From contig CM030935.1 in assembly GCA_018136815.1 (NCBI GenBank), positions 3,794,299-3,858,298 of the forward strand: 64,000 nucleotides of DNA, given 5' to 3'. Below are positions 10,042 through 21,900 of this stretch, one piece after another (position 1 is the first letter of the stretch; every line of letters begins with the position of its first letter). Under the pieces are notes generated by a model, which made no database searches, was not told the origin of the DNA, and was given only the letters and a program-made list of their open reading frames with translations. The stretch comes from Isochrysis galbana. Lineage: Eukaryota > Haptophyta > Isochrysidales > Isochrysidaceae. Made by a program: the position numbers and the translations under genes.

Positions 10042-11240
10042 CTGGCCGACAGGAGAGCTCCGGGGCCCCGCACGCGGGCCTCGCACATGAGCGGCCACCC
10101 TTGAATACCATGCACCCACCCATCCCGGCATGGAGCGCCTCGACTAAAGGCGTCCGCACCTGCTACACTGTACTCGACAAATTCGCCGATAGATAGGATG
10201 CGATCGCCCATCGGGACGCGAGTCGACACATCCAGCGCGGAGGCATCTAGCGGCACCTCGAGCTTCTCCTGTAAGTCTACGATAGTGCCCCTCCCACTCA
10301 AAGGGTCAAAATGGGAGCACCTGACAACATTCGCGGAAAGAAGAGAGTTTCGAATCACAAGACTGCCAGACCAGCTGAGGGTTGCAAGTATGGGTCAGCT
10401 CTGTCAGAAGATAGCCGGCCGGCGCTGGCTTAGGGAGGTGTCGAAACTCACCAACCGAGTCTCCGACCACTAAGGGCGGCGAAGGCAGCGTGTTGCTGCG
10501 CCGCCTGGACTGAGACCGATAGATTGATGGAAGGATTGTCCGAGAATCGTACGCTCTCAATCTGGGCTAACCGACGATACTCAGGCCCTGCGGCCTCCGC
10601 CAGCTCCCCATGCAAGCGCGCATGCTCCTCGTCATAGTACTGCCACAGCCTGTCGCGCCGTGCCAACCGTTTAGCGGATCGACGCGCTAACGCGTCCGCG
10701 TACAGCCCCTCGTTCTCCGTCATCACCTATGCAGACCGGTGAGGGACGCATGCGCCTCAATCCTCTGCTCGGCGCAGGCAGTGAGCTAAATAACTATTCT
10801 AGCTATCGATAACTGTGTGCGGGTTGCCCCAGCCAACTCCTCCTCGCCCTCTGATCTTTCTCGCCGGTGCATACCTCTGTGTCGAATGGTGTGCTTTGCT
10901 GACTGAGCTGCGCTCCGTTCGCCTCTTGAGGTTTCTTGGGCCGCCGCTGTTGTTTCACCGGCTGAACCAGCCCCTTAGCCGTTCTGGGCGCCGAGTCGCC
11001 CCCCCGCGCCGCCCTGCGCGCCGTATCAGACACCCCGTGTGCGGAGTCTTCAATTCTGCTGACGAGCTCCGCTTTGTTCCCGCTGACTCTGAGGCCCTTG
11101 GCGCGGCAGACAGCCTTGAGCTCGTATACCTTGAGATCAGACAGATTACGCACGCTCATCTGCGCACCGGCCGCCCTCAGCGCAGCGCCGCCCGCAGAGA
11201 GCAGCGCGAGGCAGAGCGAGGCCGCGAGCGAGGCCGCCAT
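10042..11240 (-). CDS. Signal-peptide protein with SAP motif and possible cold-shock fold (3' end unresolved)
   Basis: Three exons were assigned on the minus strand: 11240-10875, 10726-10452 and 10362-10042 (10374 is an alternative acceptor). The chosen ATG at 11240 begins a hydrophobic signal-like sequence, MAASLAASLCLALLSAGG. Residues about 31-65 form a SAP motif (LSDLKVYELKAVCRAKGL then GNKAELVSRI), a helix-turn-helix that usually binds DNA or RNA. A basic linker and a charged helical region follow. The third exon has a GRGTIVDL stretch and GEFVEYSV, reminiscent of a cold-shock domain, though weakly. A secreted or plastid-nucleoid nucleic-acid binder would fit (inference). The frame beyond the donor at 10041 could not be followed, so the C-terminus is open. 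Confidence 0.6.
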
Positions 11241-12237
11241 CGCAGCGCGCGGCGGGTTGAGGGCGGGGAGTGGGGGGGAGAGTAGGGGAGCGGGGAAGGG
11301 GGACGGGAGGGGTTCCCTCGATACAAACTTCTTGGAAGAATGCCCTCCTAGTAAAGTATAAAGTAAACCCGTAGCGGAGGCATCCGCGCGAAAGCGTGGG
11401 GCGGGGCGAGCGGAAGGCGAGGAGTGTTTAAACATAAGTCGTGTTTTGTTATAGATACCTCAGTTCTACTCTCAGTGTGGCAACGTCGTCCTGGAGTGTC
11501 ACCGTATCGCCGTCACGAACACTAGCGATGTTACCTCTGTTCTACATCACGATGCTGTCTATTCATGGACCACCCTTTGGATGGTTCAAAGTTCAAACAT
11601 GGTACCCCCGCCGAGAGGCATCTGCTTGCCTCGCGCGCGCGCAACTGAGCGCGCGTGCCCCGGACCTCTTCATCCAATGTAACAAGCTTGGACCAATCCC
11701 AGAGACCGAACACCTTTTCCCTTCAAAAGGTTTTTACGACCCTCGGACCCCGCTCAAGGGAGCGGGCGTTGGGCTCCCAACCTGCCAATGGACCCAACAG
11801 CCAACAGACTCTGTCACCACCATCGCGCGACTCGCAAGCCGGATTCCCGGCAGCACTGGATCTCAAGACCTCCCAAAAACATCCTCTGATTGACGGGGAG
11901 AAACTCCAGCTTTCCCAGAAGTATCAATATCACTTTACGGCCAATTATTGCGAATCAGACCCCACGGCACACTGGTACACCTGTCAGCGTTCGTCGCCCA
12001 CGGCTGAAGGTGTGTGGGCCGAATCTCGTCGGCGCAAGCGCTGGCTACCTATTCATCTTTTGTTCCAACTTTCAAATGCTTTTGGAGTCTGCCACAACAT
12101 TCTCAACATCTCAGTACCACGCAAGGCTCCATCCTCGTGCGCGTACGTTGCTCATCACGCCATTGTCCCAGCCGCACCGCCCGCACCGCCGGCGAAGCCA
12201 ACCGCATCGAGTGTCGAACATCAAGGAAAGGAAGACA
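11241..12237. other. Intergenic region, possible LTR-element leader
   Basis: 11241-11435 is the likely 5' UTR and promoter side of the minus-strand SAP gene. From 11440 to 12237 there is moderately GC sequence with an open but featureless + frame. Because a Gag-like start follows at 12238, this could be the leader of an LTR element, but no LTR pair was identified. Confidence 0.35.
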
Positions 12238-12402
12238 TGGCCTTGATGATAGGAGAATCATCCTCAACCTCGACCTTAGATGACTACGACTCCCGGAAGT
12301 ACCGTTGCCGTCCGTTTGACGGGACGCCCGGGCGTCCATTCGAACTCTTCTGCCGAGATTTCGGTAATGCCTTCTCTCGCGACTACATCGGTGATGCTGT
12401 CA
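12238..12402 (+). pseudogene. Gag-like N-terminal fragment, truncated
   Basis: The frame starting MALMIGESS continues to RPFDGTPGRPFELFCRDF and DYIGDAV. That wording resembles the start of Gag in algal retrotransposons (R-x-F-x-G-x-x-G-x-x-F-x-x-F-x-RDF). It is cut off where the LINE-like element with the hairpin begins at 12404. Assignment is by resemblance only. Confidence 0.4.
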
Positions 12403-12403
12403 A

Positions 12404-12421
12404 CTATCGTTAAAACGATAG
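12404..12421 (+). promoter_or_regulatory. Hairpin before the MERAPP ORF, copy 1
   Basis: CTATCGTT-AA-AACGATAG forms a perfect 8-bp stem with a two-base loop, directly followed by GGTC and ATG. Copies at 15117-15134 (minus strand) and 28761-28778 keep the pairing with different bases. Confidence 0.7.
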
Positions 12422-12425
12422 GGTC

Positions 12426-14148
12426 ATGGAGCGCGCGCCGCCGCCCGCTCTCGCTGCCGCTGCCCTCGCCATGATGGACGAAGAGCTCACGGACACGCCG
12501 CTGTCGCCGAAGCGACCGCGCCAGGACGACCCCCCCAGTCAGGTGGGCACAAGAGCCGGCGGGCCGCGCCCGCGCACCACCAAGAACGACATGTGCAAAG
12601 CCGCCATGCTGGCACCAGCCAGCATGCATCACACCTCCATCACAACCCACAGCCACACCGACCACAGAACACCAGAGGGACGACTCCACAGGGTAGGCCC
12701 CCGGGCCGGGACCCTACACAGCCGCGTTACCGCCCTCGTGCTCCGGCGCGAGGGGCTGGCCCGGCGCCCTACAAGACAGGACCCCATTGGGGAAATGTCG
12801 CACCAAAACAGACAATGGAGAGAACAACTTGGGACCCCCACCAGGGGAGACAGAGACAGAAATGAGGACTGTCACGGGGAGGCACCCCTCACAGACGCCG
12901 AGAATCAGACGGACGACCGCGCCTCGAGCACGGAGACGACCAGCAAGACACTGGCCCTGGAGACCCAACAAGACCAACACAAACACGAAAATGGGCCAAC
13001 ACAACAAACACCCCACACAAAACTCAAGAGAGAGAGAGAGAGCACGGTAGACGCATTGAGCCAATTGGACCCTAGAACAACAAGACTAGGCAGAAGACTA
13101 ACCTCGTCTCCCCCTACGGCCACTCAGGTGGCCCTCCTCGACGAAGACCTAGAGCCCGAGCTCCAAGAGGAGGCCGAGTTTCCGGACTCCCACAAAATCG
13201 TCATCACCTTTACGGCGTACGAGAAGGGCCATAAGGCCAAGGACGAAGAGACTTTAGGCGCCATTGTTGCACATCTCAACAACCTAGAGGGCCCCGGTGG
13301 TGGGCACCTTCGAAATGGTAGGGTTCAAACCCGGACGCACGTACGACGTGCGAATCGACAACGAGCTCTTAGGCGCGGAAGACACACGGAGAGTGATAAC
13401 ACACTTGTGGAGAAGCCACATAAAACCCGAGACACCGGACGAAGACGTCGATGACGCGTGGAGCAACGCGAAAAAGGCGGCGGCAATTTACCTTCTGTGG
13501 GCAACAAGACAAAACAGAGAGCAGCAAGAGATAGCGAAAGCCGTCGAAGAGCTCGCACTGATTGGGATAGAGCTCAACGACGGCGAACCAAACGCAAGGA
13601 AAGTGGATAGGATGCGCGAACTCAATAAAAAGATAGACACGATTCGCAAGAAGTCCAGACCGACGACCAAAGAAAGCTTCGACTCCCTCAAGCACGAGGA
13701 GAGAATGACGAAAGAATTCTTTCACAGATTTCAATCACGCGCCTCTAACAGCGCAATTCCGGAACTATTCGTCACGGGCGACTGGAACGCCCCGGGGAAC
13801 GACACGAGGAACACGACCGCGGACGATACGGAAATACGAAACGAACTTCGCAAGTATTACGTATGGTTATATCAGGAACGACATAGCACCAGAGACCGCG
13901 AACTCGAAGAAACGCTAGAAACGCGCCCAATGAACAACCATGACAGCGATGTACCCATCTACCAATTTCACAATGCCGATGGCTCAATGAGGGCGACAGC
14001 AAGGCAACAACTAAATGACCACGTCAAGAGGAAGAGGATCCTATTAGCTCCTCTCCTGCATCACTTCGGACATCTCAGAATCGCTAGCCCACAAATGCCA
14101 AGAAGAAATCGCTGCTCCGCCCTCCCAACGGCGTTATTGGACAAATAA
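12426..14148 (+). pseudogene. Frameshifted ORF1 / EN-RT linker of the LINE-like element
   Basis: The frame beginning MERAPPPALAAAALAMMDEE is open to 13454. Around 13285-13300 the coding signal passes to another frame (VVGTFEMVGFKPGRTYDV) that stays open to 14148. The second part holds KHEERMTKEFFHRFQS, IRNELRKYYVWLYQE and similar text, the pattern seen upstream of the RT domain in LINEs (E-x-x-TKxFF ... L-x-x-YY-x-x-LY). No FADD or YADD catalytic core follows, so this is a broken, deleted copy. Confidence 0.6.
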
Positions 14149-14442
14149 CAAGCGAGATATCCTCAAACTCAAGGCTGATCTCCAACCGTTGTGGAAAATC
14201 AAATTCGACCAAGGAGCCATATCTACTCCCAAAGAGGGTGGGAGACGTGCAACCGGTGGAGGGCCACGTCCTGATGCATCAATCACACCAATGATTCTGC
14301 TTTGCTCGTCAAATCGTCTAATACCGCCTCTGTCGCATCCGCGATCGACTTCCGACCTTAGGCGTCTTCGAGCCCAGTCGTTCTTGTTGCCGCGGAGTTT
14401 TACTCGTAACTTGTAGAACTCTGCACTCGTAACTCGCGCCCA

Positions 14443-14610
14443 GACCAAAAGCGTTCAATTATCCCCATCCCTGCTAACACCTTTCGTTGTCACTTGGAGG
14501 TTACTTGACTCAACTTGACACTTCACATGTTGAAACACACAAGCGGTCTGACTCCATTCACTCGATTTGGGGCAGGGTCGATATCTCGTTGAAATCACGA
14601 TCCACGTTTC
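14443..14610 (+). repeat. LINE 3' segment, copy 1
   Basis: It shares CAAAAGCGTTCAATTATCC, ACACCTTTCGTTGTCAC, the stretch CACTCGATTTGGGGCAGGG and GATATCTCGTTGAAATCA with the copies at 28884-29050 and 52731-52895. A short partial copy starts again at 14788. Confidence 0.8.
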
Positions 14611-14832
14611 ACACACAGCACCAAGTAGACTCTGCAAATCTGATGGGTGTATGTCCATAAAACCCGTCACGAAACACCTAGGCGTCCCACAACTAGATTT
14701 CAGTCATACTGGGGAGTTGATCCATCCGAAGAGGTCCCTTCGTGAACGTCACTTTCACACACACCCTCACGCTAGAAGGTCACGTTGACGACCAAAAGCG
14801 TCCAATTATCCCCATCCCTGCTGCCGAGAGGT

Positions 14833-14985
14833 GATGGCGATTGAACGCTTTTCCATGTGTAAGCTGATGGTGATTGAAGGCTTTTCCATGCGGTGGGGGT
14901 GATGGCGATTGAACTCGTTCCCACGTGTAGGCTGATGGTGATTGAACGCTTTTCTATGCTGTGGGTGAGGGTGATTGAGCGCTTC
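14833..14985. repeat. 34-35 bp minisatellite
   Basis: About 4.5 units of GATGGYGATTGAANGC followed by TTTYCYATG and a variable GTG-rich end. It separates the partial LINE tail at 14788 from the inverted LINE 5' fragment. Confidence 0.88.
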
Positions 14986-15134
14986 TCGCCTCCACCTGAC
15001 TGGGGGGGTCGTCCTGCCGCGGTCGCTTCGGCGACAGCGGCGTGTCCATGAAAGCTTCGTCCATCGCGGCGAGGGCAGCGGTAGCGAGGGAGGGAGGCGG
15101 GGGGTGCTCCATGACCCTATCAGTTTACTGATAG
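14986..15134 (-). mobile_element. Inverted 5' fragment of the LINE-like family
   Basis: On the minus strand a hairpin (15134-15117, CTATCAGTAAACTGATAG) is followed by an ATG and a frame starting MEHPPPPSLATAALAAMDE, then DTPLSPKRPRQDDPPSQV. This is clearly homologous to the 12426 ORF start. It ends at the minisatellite. Confidence 0.78.
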
Positions 15135-15489
15135 TTTGGAACATATTATTAGATATAGATGGTGCGCCTCGCTCGCCTATTAATAGTTATTATTAGTATG
15201 ATAGTATTATTGGTATACTTTTACTTTATGTATAATTTCTAGTAGTGCCTGCATCGCGTACACACGTACACACACACACTTATACAACATACAACAAAAA
15301 GTCATAGGCCCCAGAGCCAGAGCCCACACAACATCGCTGGGAGCGCCGGTATTTCCCGCACCTGAACTTGTACTAGTAAAACTAGTTGAATTGCAGCCTC
15401 TAGTCTTGTCATATGACACTCAGTATCAGGCCTAGAGCAACTAATGCTCAGATATCAAATATGATATCATATATGACAGAACAACTTGG
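15135..15489. other. AT-rich spacer
   Basis: AT-rich sequence with ATTATTAG and TATTATTGG runs, a CA-rich stretch around 15260-15285 and several overlapping ATATGATATCATATATG-like palindromes near 15460. No coding signal was seen. Confidence 0.5.
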
Positions 15490-15680
15490 TGCATTGGAGG
15501 GGGGACAGGGGACAGATACAGATATCGAGGGGAGGGGGCAATGGCCCCACCCCCCGGTAGCACTCGGACACCTGGCTCGTCAGGCATGGCGGGATTCCGG
15601 GACTGAAAAGTTGTGTCCAATTAGCTAGTGGGGTTGGCTAGGATATGACATTAATAGTTTTATTTGTTTTATTATTAGGG
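15490..15680 (-). repeat. Repeat B, second copy (inverted)
   Basis: Reverse complement of the 7775-7950 repeat: GATATCGAGGGGAGGGGGC, CGTCAGGCATGGCGGGATT, TTAGCTAGTGGGGTTGGC and TAGGATATGACATTAATA. The open frame of the next gene extends back into this repeat by chance. Confidence 0.72.
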
Positions 15681-15998
15681 AGACTATGTAGCCAACAACA
15701 CCCTCTACAAGCTACAAGACTACAATTTCTAAGGGTAAGGGATGTCGAACAGAAGATACAGCCAGGAATATTAGAACAAAGAAGAGCGAGAGAAACGGGT
15801 CCTCGATTCGATTGCCGCCGACGTTTTGGGTGGCGGCGCCGGCCGCGAGCGAGAGAGGGGAGACTCTTCTCTTCTCTCTCGTCTCCCCTCCGCCGTAGCG
15901 GGAGGGAGGGAAGGGTCAACGCACGAAGGAAGAAACGACGTGACGGTGAGGTTAGGGAGCGGGGACTAGCCTTTCTCCCTCTCCCTCTCTCCACACAG

Positions 15999-18900
15999 AT
16001 GAGTGGCGAGCTCTCTCCCTCGGCGGTGGTGCGCTCGGCCGTCAGTGCAGCTCTCACTGCGGTGCTGCACAGACTGGTGGAGCGCGCAGGGGAGCCGGCC
16101 GCGCGGGCGAGCAAAGCGACGCCGCCTGACGTGCCGCACGCCAGGGAGGCGGTGCGAGCCTGTGTTGCTGCCGCACTCGCCAGAGTGAGCTCTGCCGTCG
16201 TGCTGCAATGGCCAGCGGCGGCCGTCAGCCACCACGGGGACAAGGGCATCAGTGGGATGGACCAGCCCAGCGACACAAGGCGCAATGAGCAGGCTCATAC
16301 TTCACTCTCGCTTCCGCCCAGTCAGGGCTCTCATTCAGAGAGGGGGCACTCGTACATGGAGCCAGTATTCCACAAGATCGAGTCCTCATATGACATCACA
16401 AGAACGTTGGTCTCAACACCCGCCACCCTGGCAGCTGAGGCTGTAGCTGCGACAAGCAAGGAAGCGCCAAGCAACAGCGCGGTAGGGGGAGGAAGTGCTC
16501 AAACTGTCGTGGACAGTGCTGCTCTGGATGCTAATGTCTGCGCTAGCGGGTCCGAGGCTGCCATCGCCGCTGAAGTCCAAACACACGTGGGTGCAGTCCT
16601 CACCCCAGTCACCTCTTTGTACGAGGTTGTGGAACCGTCCACGAACGTCGATGCCTCCTCCAATCATTTCGATGGGAGTACCACGTTGGAGGTGAGCGCC
16701 TTGAACGCGGCCGTAGGGGCCGTTGAAGTTCACAAGTACGTGGGGGCGGTCCTTTCTCGGATAGTATCTTCATACGAGATGGAGAATTCATCCCTCGAGG
16801 TGGATTCCCCTACTCATATTAGGGACAGGGCTGCCACAGTGGATTTGAGCGCCTCGACACAGGATTCAGCTAGATCTGTACTGGCCTCGGCGTCACCCGC
16901 CAGCGAGGTTCGAGATGAGACCCAAGATGCTGCGAGCGATGGGGCGTCGGTGAGAGCCACTGCGACCAAGGTGAGTAGTGGCGCGATTCTTGCAAATGGG
17001 CTCCAGCAAGAGATTGGCAACGTGAGACCCCCGACAGCAGTGGAGGCAGCAGCGCGACCGAGCGAGGCCGTGAGAGCTCCGACAGCAGCGGAGGAAGCAG
17101 CGCGACCGAGCGAGGCCGTGAGAGCCCCGACAGCAGCGGAGGCAGCAGCACGACCGAGCGAGGCTGAAGATCACTCGTTACCAGCGCGGGCAGCCGCACC
17201 GCGTGGACCTGGCGGCGGTGCACCAGCATTTGTGTCTGTGTCGCGCGATACAAGGGCGCGAAAGGAGGCGGGGCAGGGCCCTTCTGTGATCGTCAAGCCA
17301 TCATCGCGATCGGCACGGTCGCCGACACATGTCTCACCATCGAGGTCGAGGACTCTGCATAGCCATGTGGCCGTCGAAGACGCATCTCCGCGGTCGACGA
17401 TCGTCCATCCCAAAGAGCCGCTGGCGTCATTGACCTCCGACAGGCCGGCATCGAGTCGCAAACAGGCTGTCCGCGTGCTTGATCCCACGCTGGCCGACAA
17501 GCAAATATCGGCCTCCACTCGGTTGGCCCCTCAGGCACCGCCGCGGCCGTCGCCGCAGCAGTCGCTTTCACGCCCGGCCCCAACCACCGGGAGCGCGTGT
17601 GTCCTCCTCGCGCCGCCCCCGCCGCCCCCACCTCCTCCTCCGCCTGACAACGAGCCGCCGCCTGCACCGCGTCCAATCGCAGCTAGCCGGCGTGAGCTCC
17701 CATCATGGGTGTCGGATATTACGACGGCGGGGCGCTTCCTCCGACGAGTGGGCTTTGGGCAATACGCGACGATTGCAGCCGATCACCGCCTTGGCTTACT
17801 CTCGCTCTCTCTCATGTCAGTGACCGATTTGCAATCGTGGCTGGGCGTCTCTCCACCCAAGGATGCAGTGGCCCTGCATGAGGAGTGCGCAAAGTTGCGC
17901 ATCCTCTTCGCGCGCCGTGCGACGCAACGCGAGGTAGAGCTCTCGCTGCCGGATTTTGCTCCCCCTGGAGAACACTTCGAGCCCCTCTCTGCAAATGCTC
18001 CCAAACCGCGAGCGTCCAGCGCGTGCGCAACGGGTAGGCCACGGGCGGAAGGGCTGTCGCGTCCAACAACGGCACCTCACGGTCGGAATGGGCCGATCAC
18101 TGTCGGTCTCACTGCCGACTCCGGGTGGATGGTACCGGTGCGTTCCTCGCAGCCGGAACGGTCGAACGAGTCGGGCTTGGTGATCCGCACGAGGCCGTGG
18201 ACACCCACTCGCACCGCCAAGATGCATGGAGCGCAAGGCAGTGGCCAGGCGTTTTTGGAGGGCGAGAAACGGCGGCGCCTCAGCCTGGGCACGCTTCCGG
18301 AGGAGTTCCTCTTGGCCCCAAAGCCGCCGCCCCAACGACGCACTCACCCCGCTCCACCACCTGCTCGCGAATTTCGGGAAGGGACCATGCCGGCCGGCAT
18401 GGCTCCCCTCACTCCGCTCGCGCCGGCCAATGGCACAATCCCACCCACACCGCCGTCGGCGCCACGCCCTTCCGGCTCGGTGCGTGCCCGCCCGAGGTCA
18501 GCTCGGTCAATTGACGGCATGCGCATGGCGTATAGCGCTCAGCCACCTGGGAGTGCTATGAGCGGACGACGCGCCCCCGCAGTCGTGCCAGCCATCAAAG
18601 CATCGATACCTGTGGAAAAGCCAGCCACGCCTTTACAGTCGACACCTGCGCCCCCCTCACGTGGCCGGAGCCCGGGGTCAAAGTCTGCGCGTCGGGCCCG
18701 TCGAAGAGTGCGAGTAGCCAACCGCATGCCAGATGCTGAGGCGGAAGCGGAGGCGGCGAAGGCCAAGGCTGAGGTGGAAGCGGCGGCGGACGAGTGGGAG
18801 AGGCATGTCGATTTACTACGAGCCCTCGTCCCTATCCCGGTAGGCGCCGCCGCCATCGCGGCGGCCGACGAGCTATTAGCAAATGGCAAGTGGATAAAGG

Positions 18901-21900
18901 AGGTGCGTTCCGAGGCAGCCCTGCTCCTGCGGGGCCTCCGTGAGTGCGCCGTCGACCTCATCAACAAGGTGGAGATGTGGAAGCACACGCTTCGCCGACT
19001 ATACACCTACTTCGCGTCCGTGCCGCACGACGAGCTGGCCTTCTTCCGCGACGGCCGCAACTACCTACTAGGCCTTTCTAGCGCCCTCAGCTTCCTGCCC
19101 GCGCCATGCGCCATCGACCCACTACTCCTCCGCTGGTTCGGGCAACAGCTACCGTGGATGTGCACCAGCTGCTCTACACTGCAAGGAACGCCGGCGGCTC
19201 AGGCAGCTAGCACATGTAGCTCGATGCGCCCGCCAACAGCAAGTCTGCCGCCACCGCCTCTTGTTCGACGCCCGTCCTTGGAATTTGCTGTTGATGGGGA
19301 CGCGCCGCCACCGTCTGCAGAGGACGACAGGGCGGCGAAGGAACTTTGGGACGCGCAAGTCGCGTTACTACGTGAAGGGAGGCTACGGGGAGTGAGCGTC
19401 GACGCCGAGCGTCTCGTTCAGCTGGCTGTCCGTGCCGATGCTGCGGCAGCCGAAGCTGCTGCAGATGCGCAGGCCGCTGTGCGTGGACGTGGTGCTCGCA
19501 TGCCGAGCGATACCTGGTGGTGGTCGTGGAGAGCATGGCAACACGTCTTGTACGGCTCGTCCTGCTATGCGGCTTTGCTCGCGGAACTACCTCAATGGCT
19601 TTCCACCGAGAGACGGAACGACGCGGCGCGCGCGATTCAGAAATCGTTCCTTGTGCGTCGCGCACGAGCTTTGCGTGATCTTGCGCGCGAGGAGGAGGCG
19701 AGACGCAAGGCGGAAGAGGAGGAGAGGAGCGCGCGGCTTCTCGAGGAGACCACGTCGCACTTGAACGCACTCGTGCGAGGTAGACTTGTGCGGATGGCAG
19801 GGACTAGCATCGCCGATCGGCTGTTACGTGGGCTCTCGGTGCCGCAGATATTACGACGCCAGCGAGCCGCGAGGAGCTCAGCCAAGATAGAAAGGGCGGT
19901 GCAGGTGGTGCAACAGGCGGCGCGCATGCTGCTCGCGCGGAGGGAGCAAAAGCGAATGGCCACCTTCAAACAGCTGATGAAAACGCGTGTCGCCGAATGT
20001 CTCGCGACCGCGCCGGAGCTAGCGAGCGTCGTCGAATCGGCCTTCCTCCGGGCAAGACACTCGGCGGCAGTTCAGTACTTTACATATCTTGCTGTGATCG
20101 AGGCCTACTCGACGCCGCGGATGGCAGACGCGGACGAAGCGGCAGCCGAGGCCGCGCTCGATGATCGTTTAAGGCAACAAGTGGCTACGCTGGAGACTGC
20201 CAAGTTGAGGGTGAGTGAGACGGCCGCCAGCGTCGTCGTGCGTGCTAAGGAGCATTTAGCGAAGACGCGCAGCAAGGAGGCGCGAGACGGGCTACGCGCA
20301 GCTGGCGCCCTGGCCTCGAATAGTGTCAACCCCGATCGGACGGTGACGAACACCCTGGACGCCTCTGGGCGAGCGGTCCAAACTCAAGGTGTCTCTAGGT
20401 CCTATGATGACGATAGTGGCTACGATGAAGAGCCTATGCATCTGGCCCGGGCTAACCTGCCCGGTTCCCCTCCCGCAGTGGAGCGCCACACCCAAGTGCG
20501 AGCTGTTGCCGATGCTGCTGAGCTGCGAGCGGTAGTAGCGGAAGCAGCAGCTGCTGTTTGGGCCGACTGTGACGGCTCTATGCTTCTGGATGGCGGTAAG
20601 GTAGATGAATCTGATGGAGATGGATTCAGCTGCACGAATGACAGCCTTTCGGCGTGCAAGGAAGCGATGGCTGTGGCAGTCGTAGCGAAGGCTGACGCTG
20701 CGTATGCCGATGCGGTCTTGGCAGCAGAGGTGCATGCATTGGCAGTAGCGAACTTGAAAGCAGCTGTTGCAACGATGATGGGACGAAAAGGCGACGCCTT
20801 GGCCTCACCGACAGCCGCACAAAGGCAACATAATCACAACAGCATTGGGATGAGTGAGAGAGACACATTATGCTCGGTGGATGGGGCAGCCGCCCCTTCG
20901 GGCATCGCATCTCACCTATCCAGACGGCGTCAGAAGAAAGGGGCGACCGATTACTTGGGCGTTCTGGTCTCCCCTCCGCGCTCTAGACTTGCGCGCCGTC
21001 GGCTGGCAGGGGGCGCCGCGCGGGCGGCTCGACAGGATAACGAGTCGATAGGCCGACGTCAAGTGCCACCCCTAGATACTGGGCTAGCTTTCCCTTCCAC
21101 TGCACTGGCGACCATCGATCGAGATGCGATGCCCGCACTCGCGATAACCCTCGTGTCGGGTGATGAAGCAGCTGATGCAGCGGAAATACTGAGTGGCGCG
21201 GTTGAAATGGCGTCGATTGTGGAGGGGTGGGAGGAACTGCGCTTGCCCGTCGGCATCCACGGGAAAGGCCGGCCGCCGTTATGGACGACACTCTATCGCG
21301 GCTTTGGCGAAGCGGCCGTTACTGTCGCTGATACTCGAGCGAGGCTTCAGGCAGCCATCATCGAAAGTGCTCGCACTGCCTCGGAGGCCATCGCGCTTGC
21401 AGAAGTCCTTGCAGCCGAGCTTGGATCTGGTCGAGCGGAGCCACACCGTGCCGCGGCTGCTGAATTAGGTCGCCGAATCGACGCGGCGGTGACTAAGGTC
21501 GCGATGGAAGTGGGCGATATTGCACTAGCCGCCATGCGAGTCAAGGACATACATGGCGGCGGCAAGGGCGGAGTTGCTGCAGTAGCGGAGATGACCGCAT
21601 CCGCACGTACTGTAGCAGATGCGCACAGAGCGATGGCTGTCGAGCTTTCGCCACTTCGCGCGTCATGGCTGCGCACAGAGGGCTCGCTTCGCCTCTGCGC
21701 CTACCTACTCTGGCGGGAACGGGACACGGAACGTCGACGCTTGTCAGTTGAGCGAACGGCGGCGCTTCGTGATATGCTCGTGCTACGTTCGGCTGGATGT
21801 CTGGATCCCCGGCGCGAGGTGCGTGCCGAGATGCTTAGCCTTGCATTTGTCGATGCGGCACTCGCCCTCGCCGACAGGCTCGAGGCTACACCTGTACAGC

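Larger units (their letters stand above)
12404..14610 (+). mobile_element. Internally deleted LINE-like retrotransposon
   Basis: The element begins with a hairpin (12404-12421) five bases before an ATG. It runs through ORF1-like sequence to a segment typical of the linker between endonuclease and RT in LINEs, and ends in a 3' segment (14443-14610) that recurs at 28884-29050 and 52731-52895. The endonuclease and RT catalytic domains are missing. It appears to have landed in a Gag-like ORF. Confidence 0.62.

Noticed and set aside
15645..15998. N-terminal extension of the giant ORF
   Set aside because: It runs back into repeat B, begins with a chance hydrophobic stretch, and a splice-acceptor-like sequence directly precedes the ATG at 15999.
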